A DNA stretch of 32,185 nt, taken from positions 1-32,185 of the forward strand of contig JAFGPO010000097.1 of the NCBI GenBank assembly GCA_016936155.1. Reading direction: 5' to 3'. This document shows, in pieces, positions 24,882-30,725 of this stretch (positions are counted from its first letter, which is position 1; each line of letters opens with the position of its first letter). The notes under the pieces are model-generated. The model was not told the origin of the DNA. It searched no databases and was given only the letters and a program-made list of their open reading frames with translations. The translations under genes were made by a program, and so were the position numbers. This DNA is from Caldifarciminota bacterium (GTDB lineage Bacteria; Hydrothermota; Tepidihabitantia; SM23-42).

Positions 24882-25011
24882 TAGGGTAAAGATGGCTACG
24901 AGAGGACAGCAGAAGGTTAAGGGGGATTATAATTCATTCCTGAAATTCGGATACTCTGGTATTCTGATATCCTTGTCTGCTGATATACTGCTTTTTTTGG
25001 ACAGAACCTCA
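24882..25011. other. spacer before the cobalamin riboswitch
   Basis: Low-complexity text with repeats of the type GGATACTCTGGTATTCTGATAT. No gene or clear terminator is seen. Confidence 0.4.
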
Positions 25012-25039
25012 TTGACATATCGTTTTGCATAACTATAAT
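25012..25039 (+). promoter_or_regulatory. promoter of the cobalamin riboswitch and btuB-like gene
   Basis: TTGACA (25012-25017), 16-bp spacer, TATAAT (25034-25039). Confidence 0.85.
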
Positions 25040-25045
25040 TCCTTG

Positions 25046-25247
25046 CTGATGGATCAAAGGGAAGCGCCGTGAAAATCGGACGCGGTCGCCGCCACTGTGA
25101 TTCCATGTATTACTTTGGTTATTGAAAGCCACTGCTCCCACACTTCTGTATTAATACCGGGAATGGGAAGGTTGATCAGAGCTGGATAAGCCAGGAGACC
25201 TATTCATCAGCATCAATCAGGAATCCTTCGGACGAAAGGAGGTCTCC
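25046..25247 (+). promoter_or_regulatory. cobalamin riboswitch, translational type
   Basis: The aptamer core reads GGGAAGCGCCGTGAAAATC, then GCGGTCGCCGCCACTGTGA, AAGCCACTG, GGGAAGG and the B12 box AAGCCAGGAGACCT (25188-25201). In the expression platform, GGAGACCT (25194-25201) is exactly complementary to AGGTCTCC (25240-25247), which holds the Shine-Dalgarno and abuts the ATG. This suggests that ribosome access is controlled directly. No T-run terminator is present between aptamer and ATG. B12 binding is expected to reduce receptor synthesis. Confidence 0.95.
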
Positions 25248-27239
25248 ATGATTCCTTTGACATTACTCGTAGCGCTGTTCAGCCAGCAGGTTTATGAAAT
25301 GGACGAGATCGTTGTAACGGCAACGCGGTACCCTTTAGCGCTGCAGAATATCGCGGTTGCAACGATGGTTATTGACCGGTCAGACATCGAGGCGATCCGT
25401 GCCCTGGATATTACGGAAGTGCTCAATGGAACAGCCGGCGTTGACATCAAAAACTACGGTACTCCTGGAGCAGTAACGAGCGTGACATTACGAGGCATTC
25501 CATCGAACGGTACGCTGGTCCTGCTCGATGGACAGCCGCTTAATTTGATGACGACCGGCATGGCCGATCTCAGCGTGATCGATATCAACGCAGTAGAGCG
25601 TATCGAGATCGTGAAAGGTCCGGTATCGAGCATCTATGGAGAAAATACGCTCGGCGGTGTAATGAATATCATTACTCGTAATAAACTAGCTACACCTGAG
25701 ATCCGCATACGGATCTCACCCTTTACCACAACCTTCGATACCCTGCTGCAGAATAAGTATGTCAGTCTGAATGCGGGCCTTCCTCACGGCAGAATTCAGG
25801 CTGATATATCCGCAGCATTTTTAAACTCCACGGGTCGACGAAGCAACAGCAACCTTGCCAAGTACGATCTCCAGGGTGCACTCGCATACCGCTCGGATGC
25901 ATGGATCGCGCAGGCACAGGTGTATTATGATGATAAAGATTACGGTTTACCCGGTCCTTTGCCGCGGGTCGACAGCCTTCATCCAGTACCATTCTTTGGC
26001 GACAGTACCGCGACCTCGCTTTTCGATCATGAAAAAGATGCTTCGTTCTTAGGCAGCGTAAACATAAAATGGATTATTTCAAAAAAGATAGAATGGGAAC
26101 ATAAACTGTACGGGAGTCGCCGCGAAAGTACATTCCACACTCAATATACAGGCTGGACCGGGGATACGCTCATTGAGGATCACACCTACCTTACTCTTTC
26201 CAGAGGATACAATACAATGCTTTTGCTGAGGTTTTCTGACTTCGAAGTGACGATCGGTATGGACGCGCGCATTGATTCTCTTCACACTGATACATGGTCA
26301 AAACAATCAGGGGATACGGCATGGAATGCTCAGTCCTATACCATTGGCGGATGGTGCCAGGCGAAAAAGGATCTTGGTGATATCGTAAGTATCGTGCCGA
26401 GTGCCCGTATCGATCATAACCAGGAATTCGGCAATTTTTTCTCACCGAGTATTGGATTCATAAGCGCATTGCAGTTCAATCTTGTGATTAAAGCATCTGC
26501 CGGTAAAACATTCCGTGCGCCGGGATTCAATGACCTTTACTGGCCTGTTTCAGGAAATCGCGATCTAACGCCCGAATATGGATGGGTATACGAGGTACGT
26601 TTGGAATCCGCGCCTTTCAACAAAGTATTCAGTGCGGTTTCCTTTTTCAGGCGGGACATCAAAGACCGTATAGCCTGGATGCCGGATACCGGCGGATTAT
26701 GGAAACCACGGAACATCAATGAACTATCAATCATTGGGGTGGATCTTGAGTGCAAAGGGCAGATTAGCACCTTTATCGATTTGTCAGTTCAAGGCACATA
26801 TCAATCGGCTACTCAGCGCAACGACGAGATTGTCTATGATTTCTATGACTGGATCGCGGATACTGGTCTGACGATCATCCAGGAGATCGAGCGTAACGCA
26901 GCGTTCATTCCCCTTTATTCACTCAAGGTCTCCCAGCACATTCATGCACCACTTTTATTTGATATCGATCTAAGCGAACTATATGAAGCGGGAATAGATA
27001 ATTACTATACCAATTACGATAATTATCCGGTTGTTTCCATGAATGAAAAGCATCTCAATGCATATTTCTTGCTGAACGCAGCCATCACAAGAGAGTTCAC
27101 TCGTTCCTTTACCCTGTCGTGTGGCGTAAAAAACATATTTGATACCGATTACGCAACCCAATTCGGTAATTCAGTTGATGACCTGAACTACCCCATGCCC
27201 GGGCGAACCTATTTCTTGACTATGAGCGCGCGTTATTGA
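25248..27239 (+). CDS. btuB: TonB-dependent outer-membrane receptor, probably for cobalamin (BtuB-like)
   Basis: 663 aa. A short signal peptide (MIPLTLLVALFSQQV) is followed by a TonB box-like MDEIVVTATR. The plug domain (QNIAVATMVIDRSDIEAI, DITEVLNGTAGVDIKNYG, VTLRGIPSNGTLVLLDGQPL, VERIEIVKGPVSSIYGENTL, GGVMNIITR) leads into a 22-strand-type barrel ending in aromatic YFLTMSARY. Conserved barrel motifs include ASAGKTFRAPGFNDLYWP and NIFDTDYATQFG. The cobalamin riboswitch directly upstream makes B12 or a related corrinoid the probable substrate. No BtuCDF or TonB genes are in the window. The -35 box of rnpB overlaps its stop codon. Confidence 0.9.
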   Translation: MIPLTLLVALFSQQVYEMDEIVVTATRYPLALQNIAVATMVIDRSDIEAIRALDITEVLNGTAGVDIKNYGTPGAVTSVTLRGIPSNGTLVLLDGQPLNLMTTGMADLSVIDINAVERIEIVKGPVSSIYGENTLGGVMNIITRNKLATPEIRIRISPFTTTFDTLLQNKYVSLNAGLPHGRIQADISAAFLNSTGRRSNSNLAKYDLQGALAYRSDAWIAQAQVYYDDKDYGLPGPLPRVDSLHPVPFFGDSTATSLFDHEKDASFLGSVNIKWIISKKIEWEHKLYGSRRESTFHTQYTGWTGDTLIEDHTYLTLSRGYNTMLLLRFSDFEVTIGMDARIDSLHTDTWSKQSGDTAWNAQSYTIGGWCQAKKDLGDIVSIVPSARIDHNQEFGNFFSPSIGFISALQFNLVIKASAGKTFRAPGFNDLYWPVSGNRDLTPEYGWVYEVRLESAPFNKVFSAVSFFRRDIKDRIAWMPDTGGLWKPRNINELSIIGVDLECKGQISTFIDLSVQGTYQSATQRNDEIVYDFYDWIADTGLTIIQEIERNAAFIPLYSLKVSQHIHAPLLFDIDLSELYEAGIDNYYTNYDNYPVVSMNEKHLNAYFLLNAAITREFTRSFTLSCGVKNIFDTDYATQFGNSVDDLNYPMPGRTYFLTMSARY

Positions 27240-27263
27240 CATCCATGTTCTTTCTACTATAAT
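27236..27263 (+). promoter_or_regulatory. promoter of rnpB
   Basis: TTGACA (27236-27241) overlaps the btuB TGA. A 16-bp spacer leads to TATAAT (27258-27263), and the RNA 5' end is predicted near 27270. Confidence 0.85.
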
Positions 27264-27348
27264 ACACCATGGGGTGACCGGATAGCCGCTCCATGTGAGA
27301 GGAAAGTCCGGGCTTCACAGGGCAGGATGCTTCCTAACGGGAAGCCCT

Positions 27349-27634
27349 GCACCTTCTTTGTCATATGAGATTAGGGATGGATTATCGCTATGCATTATGT
27401 TGACATTCTTGAGAAACGGAATAATGAGGAGATCTATATCGGTTGTACTAACAATCTCAAGAGAAGATTTCGAGAACATAATGTCCACGGTATGAGGTGA
27501 GATTTGATTTATTATGAAGCATACAAGGCGCGAGAAGATGCTTACTTACGGGGAAAAAGCTCAAGTATTATGGTCAGGTGCTTGGTCAACTTAAGAGGCG
27601 CATTAAGAATAGCCTTGTATGACAAAGAAGGTGC
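27349..27634 (+). mobile_element. IVS-like cassette 1 in rnpB, encoding a GIY-YIG remnant
   Basis: 286 nt inserted just after the P9 hairpin, where the P10 region begins. The ends GCACCTTCTTTGTCATA (27349-27365) and TATGACAAAGAAGGTGC (27618-27634) form a perfect 17-bp stem. Flanking CCC and GGG extend it to about 20 bp with one bulged T. Inside lies a broken GIY-YIG gene whose stop falls in the 3' stem. Group I or II intron cores are not seen. Confidence 0.85.
27390..27622 (+). pseudogene. GIY-YIG endonuclease family gene, disrupted
   Basis: ATG 27390 opens MHYVDILEKRNNEEIYIGCT followed by NNLKRRFREHN, which contains the typical (G/Y)(I/V)Y-x-YIG pair in the diverged form HYVDIL/IYIG and the R...EHN helix of small GIY-YIG proteins. 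After HGMR an in-frame TGA is followed, still in frame, by DLIYYEAYKAREDAYLRGK, the family's usual second half. About ten residues (expected STKxRRPF-like) are missing at the join. A frameshift then leads to LKYYGQVLGQLKRRIKNSL in another frame, with TGA at 27620-27622. Two lesions make an active full-length enzyme unlikely; the first 36 residues remain open. No family name beyond GIY-YIG (UPF0213/UvrC-N type) is claimed. Confidence 0.85.
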
Positions 27635-27667
27635 GGGGGGAAAGTGCCACAGAGAACAGACCGCCCC

Positions 27668-27838
27668 GCACCTTTGATGTGATATGAGATCAAGCAGGTG
27701 ACTATCAGTGGTGTGCGTAGGGTCTATACAATGCTGGAGTGTTGAAGATAAGGTTAGTCGTACACGCGATCTCAAAACGATCAGCTCTGGAAAAACAATA
27801 AGTGCGTACACTCAAGCGTGTTATCACATCATAGGTGC
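27668..27838 (+). mobile_element. IVS-like cassette 2 in rnpB, at the P12 position
   Basis: 171 nt that replace or extend the P12 hairpin. The ends GCACCTTTGATGTGATA (27668-27684) and TATCACATCATAGGTGC (27822-27838) pair over 16 of 17 positions (one T/T mismatch), and flanking CCCC/GGGG continues the stem. It shares with cassette 1 the 5' block GCACCTT....GT.ATATGAGAT (19 of 23 identical) and the 3' AGGTGCGGGG. The interior contains a probable, shorter GIY-YIG remnant. Confidence 0.8.
27721..27825 (+). pseudogene. possible second GIY-YIG remnant
   Basis: In one frame VYTMLEC (27721 on) matches the YVYILEC-type opening of GIY-YIG proteins. After a frameshift another frame reads TRDLKTISSGKTISAYTQ, resembling the family's TxDLxxR...HNSGK..xxYT segment. 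Most of the protein, including the second half, is gone. The match is short and judged by eye, but the related cassette ends make it plausible. Confidence 0.5.
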
Positions 27839-28046
27839 GGGGTAAGGGTGAAACGGCGGAGTAAGAGCCCACCGCTCTGAAGGTGACTTCAGAGGCACGG
27901 CAAACCCCATCCGAAGCAAAACCAAGCAGTCCCGTTCAAAGTGGCCCGCTTTCAGGGACAGGTAGGTTGCGCAGAACCTGGTAGTGATATCAGGACAAGA
28001 TAAATGGCTATTTAATACAGAACCCGGCTTATAGGTCACCCCTTTT

Positions 28047-28143
28047 CAAGCTCCAAGTTCCACTTTCTAAGACCCAAGGAACGGAGTTTACATTGAGGAT
28101 CTGAGGATTTTAGATTGCAGGTATATTCAGCGTTGGTGAGATT
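28047..28143. other. spacer between rnpB and recJ
   Basis: Low-complexity words (CAAGCTCCAAGTTCC, GAGGATCTGAGGATTTTAGA). GGTGAG before the recJ ATG may serve as its ribosome site. No clear promoter. Confidence 0.4.
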
Positions 28144-29844
28144 ATGACCCAGTGGGTTGCACGAGACATAGACCGGTCACTAACCGATCTTGTGATACGG
28201 GGTAAGACCGTACCCAAGGAGGTTGTGCAGATCCTTGCTATGCGCGGTTACGATACACCGGAAAGGATCGAACGGTATTTTGCGCCCCGGTTGAGCGATC
28301 TGTATGATCCGTTCCTTATGCCGAATATGGAACAAGCGGTCGATCGCATGCTCCAGGCGCTTTCTAATAATGAAAAGGTGCTTGTTCATGGCGACTATGA
28401 TACTGATGGCATAACCGGTACTGCGCTGCTTGTCCGTAATTTCCAGAAACTTGGGATACAAACCGTATTTTATATCCCCAACCGTCTTGAAGAAGGATAC
28501 GGATTGTCCATGACCGGCATTGAATTCGCTCATGAACAAGAATGCTCTTTGATCTTCACGGTGGATTGTGGGATCACGGCGATTGAAACCATAGCCGCGG
28601 CCGCACAACATGGGATCGATGTGATCGTATGCGACCACCATAAGCCGTTACCGGTTTTGCCTGATGCGTACGCCCTGTTGGATCCTAAACTATCAGGCAG
28701 CGAGTATCCATTCCAGGATCTGGCTGGTGTCGGGGTGGCATATAAATTCCTGCAGGCTTTGTACAGCAGCCTTGATATGCCCCTCGATGAACTTCAGGAA
28801 GATCTTGATCTCGTCGCGCTCGGCACGGTCGTGGATGTTGTATCGCTCATTGATGAGAACCGTATTCTTGTGATGTACGGGATCAAACGGATCCAGAGCA
28901 GCGAAAAGAAGGGGTTACAAGCACTATTAAAAGAAGCGAGTCTGAGCCGCGGACTGGCCGCTTACCATCTTGGATTTATTATCGGTCCAAGGATCAATGC
29001 CTGTGGCCGAATGCGCAGTGCCCAGGATGCCCTGGAGCTGCTGTTGACCGAGGATCAAGCGCTTGCCCAGAAGCACGCTAAGCGACTTAGCAAAGACAAC
29101 ATAGAACGTCAGACAATCGAGGATACGATCTTTCAGGATGCTTATAGTACAATAGTACAGCGCGGTTTTGAAAAAGACAGGATCATCGTTGCCGCCCAGG
29201 AGAACTGGCATGAAGGTATTGTCGGGATCGTCGCATCGCGGATCAGTGAGGCATTCTATAAACCTGTGATCCTTTTGACACTTAATGAACAACGCGCTAA
29301 AGGATCAGGTCGATCGATTTCTGGTTTTGATATCACCGCTGCGCTCACCGAACACAGCACGATGATCACGCGATTCGGCGGGCATGCACAAGCCGCAGGG
29401 CTTGAATTGCCCAGGGAAAACGTGGATGGGTTGCGCCAGGCACTGAATGCATCAGCAAACACCCTTGAGGAATCTTTGTTCAAACGAACTGCCCATTTTG
29501 ACCTGGAACTTCAGTTGACGCAGATAACGAAAGAGCTTGTATTCTTCTTGAAATATTTCGAGCCGACCGGCATGGCAAATCCTCAGGCGGTATTTTTAGG
29601 TAAAAATCTGGAAATTGTGGGAGTACCCCGGGTAGTCGGGTCGAATCATCTGAAATTCGCGCTGCGCGAAGAAGGCACGGCATTTGAAGCGTTTGCCTAT
29701 CGTCAGGCTGATAGTATCCTGAAGATCGAACCAGGGAAAACGCGCATCGATTGTCTGTATTCTATTTCTGAGGACTCATTTTTTGGAAAAAACAAGATAA
29801 TGCTCAAAGTAAAAAACATGAGCATTGCGGATGATCAGAAATGA
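28144..29844 (+). CDS. recJ: single-stranded-DNA-specific exonuclease RecJ
   Basis: 566 aa. The 5'-3' ssDNA exonuclease of recombination, mismatch and base-excision repair. The DHH domain has HGDYDTDGITG (~82-92), FTVDCGITA, VCDHHKP (DHH at ~164) and GVGVAYKFLQ. A second metal-site motif sits in LDLVALGTVVDVV. The DHHA1 domain shows GRINACGRM-like GPRINACGRM, GIVGIVASRI, GSGRSI and GGHAQAAGLEL, followed by a C-terminal OB-fold region. The protein is complete. pgeF follows after 9 nt. Confidence 0.97.
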   Translation: MTQWVARDIDRSLTDLVIRGKTVPKEVVQILAMRGYDTPERIERYFAPRLSDLYDPFLMPNMEQAVDRMLQALSNNEKVLVHGDYDTDGITGTALLVRNFQKLGIQTVFYIPNRLEEGYGLSMTGIEFAHEQECSLIFTVDCGITAIETIAAAAQHGIDVIVCDHHKPLPVLPDAYALLDPKLSGSEYPFQDLAGVGVAYKFLQALYSSLDMPLDELQEDLDLVALGTVVDVVSLIDENRILVMYGIKRIQSSEKKGLQALLKEASLSRGLAAYHLGFIIGPRINACGRMRSAQDALELLLTEDQALAQKHAKRLSKDNIERQTIEDTIFQDAYSTIVQRGFEKDRIIVAAQENWHEGIVGIVASRISEAFYKPVILLTLNEQRAKGSGRSISGFDITAALTEHSTMITRFGGHAQAAGLELPRENVDGLRQALNASANTLEESLFKRTAHFDLELQLTQITKELVFFLKYFEPTGMANPQAVFLGKNLEIVGVPRVVGSNHLKFALREEGTAFEAFAYRQADSILKIEPGKTRIDCLYSISEDSFFGKNKIMLKVKNMSIADDQK

Positions 29845-29853
29845 TCGCTCTCG

Positions 29854-30483
29854 ATGAATAATCCAGGGTGGTCCCTGCAGAATACAGATGGTTGCACTTT
29901 TTTTGAATTCCGCGATGCGTCATACATCATGAAATTCACAGTTGGTGCTGATCAAGAAAACTGCGCAAATAAGGTCTCGCCGATTTTCCTCAAACAGGTC
30001 CATTCGGCAATGATCATTAACCTTGATGAAGATGATACCCGCATTGGCGACGGGTTCCTGGCACGAGATTCAAGGAACGTAATGGGCTTAAAGATTGCGG
30101 ATTGTCTTCCGGTGTATCTGTATAATGATAAAACGATGTGTCTCATCCACTGTGGATGGCGCGGCATCCTGGAGGGTATTGCAAAAAAGGCGCGCGACCT
30201 GTTGGGTATTTATTCATACGCTCTGGGTGCGTGCATCGGCGTTGAGTGTTATGAAGTAAAGTATGATGTCGTCGTTCCATTCCGCGCCCGGTATCCCGAT
30301 GCGATCATTGAAAACAAAGATAAGTGTTTTCTCGATCTTAAAAAAGCAGTGATCCAGGATCTCGGTGAAGCGTTTCTAACCGCTGACCTTGATTTGTGCA
30401 CTAAGTGTCATCCCGAGTACTTTTTTTCCTACCGGCGCGGGGACCGGGAAAAGCGTAACTACGCGTTGATGACGGGAATATAA
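29854..30483 (+). CDS. pgeF: PgeF/YfiH-type laccase-domain protein (purine nucleoside phosphorylase / peptidoglycan editing factor)
   Basis: 209 aa, somewhat shorter than the usual ~245. Zinc ligands His ~50 (LKQVHSA), Cys ~84 (KIADCLPVYLY) and His ~99 (HCGWRG) are all present, with RIGDGFLARD before them and the C-terminal FFSYRRGDREKRNYALM typical of the family. Members cleave purine nucleosides and, in E. coli, help edit muropeptides. It lies 9 nt downstream of recJ in the same operon. Confidence 0.93.
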   Translation: MNNPGWSLQNTDGCTFFEFRDASYIMKFTVGADQENCANKVSPIFLKQVHSAMIINLDEDDTRIGDGFLARDSRNVMGLKIADCLPVYLYNDKTMCLIHCGWRGILEGIAKKARDLLGIYSYALGACIGVECYEVKYDVVVPFRARYPDAIIENKDKCFLDLKKAVIQDLGEAFLTADLDLCTKCHPEYFFSYRRGDREKRNYALMTGI

Positions 30484-30691
30484 ATTTTTTAAAAAAAGCG
30501 CGGACCGAAGGCAGAGTACTGCGTAAGGCATAACGCATAGGGCGTGGGGGGAAAGATGCGTTACTAAGACAGTATGAAGTAAGCGCTTTGCCCTGAGATG
30601 CCTTGGAATTGCCCTGTTTCTATGTCCTGAATAGCTTTATATGTATCATTTCATAATCCACATTTCGAAACCCGCAATGTTTCTCTATCCG
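30484..30691. other. spacer after pgeF
   Basis: Begins with AAATTTTTTAAAAAAA, then contains an inverted repeat TAACGCAT ... ATGCGTTA about 20 nt apart. No ORF with coding features and no clear rho-independent terminator. Confidence 0.4.
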
Positions 30692-30720
30692 TTGACTTTG
30701 CTTCTGTTTCTCCTTACAAT
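30692..30720 (+). promoter_or_regulatory. promoter of the clostripain-like gene
   Basis: TTGACT (30692-30697), 17-bp spacer, TACAAT (30715-30720). GTG 30726 follows after 5 nt. This is the only clear promoter here with a 17-bp spacer. Confidence 0.72.
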
Positions 30721-30725
30721 AGCCT

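Larger units (their letters stand above)
27271..28042 (+). ncRNA. rnpB: RNase P RNA (type A-like), interrupted by two cassettes
   Basis: Catalytic RNA of RNase P, which matures tRNA 5' ends. P1 pairs GGGGTGACC (27271) with GGTCACCCC (28034-28042), and T residues follow. Conserved parts are present in order: GAGGAAAGTCCGGGCT, a P9 hairpin GCTTCC-TAACG-GGAAGC, CACAGAGAACAGACCGCC, TAAGGGTGAAACGGCGGAGTAAGAGCCCACC, GAGGCACGGCAAACCCC, the AGGTAGGTTGC region holding the tRNA-CCA-binding GGT, and AGATAAATGGC...ACAGAACCCGGCTTA. The total of ~772 nt is about twice normal. Removing the cassettes at 27349-27634 and 27668-27838 leaves about 315 nt, a plausible complete core. The RNA is probably functional, because no conserved region is lost and this is likely the only copy. 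Confidence 0.95.

Noticed and set aside
27542-28039. Minus-strand ORFs (27542-27811 and 27824-28039)
   Set aside because: They are antisense to the conserved RNase P RNA and match no family.
27271-28042. Group I or group II intron in rnpB
   Set aside because: No intron core motifs or splice-site pattern are visible in the inserts, and they are closed by simple terminal stems. An intervening-sequence-like element fits better.
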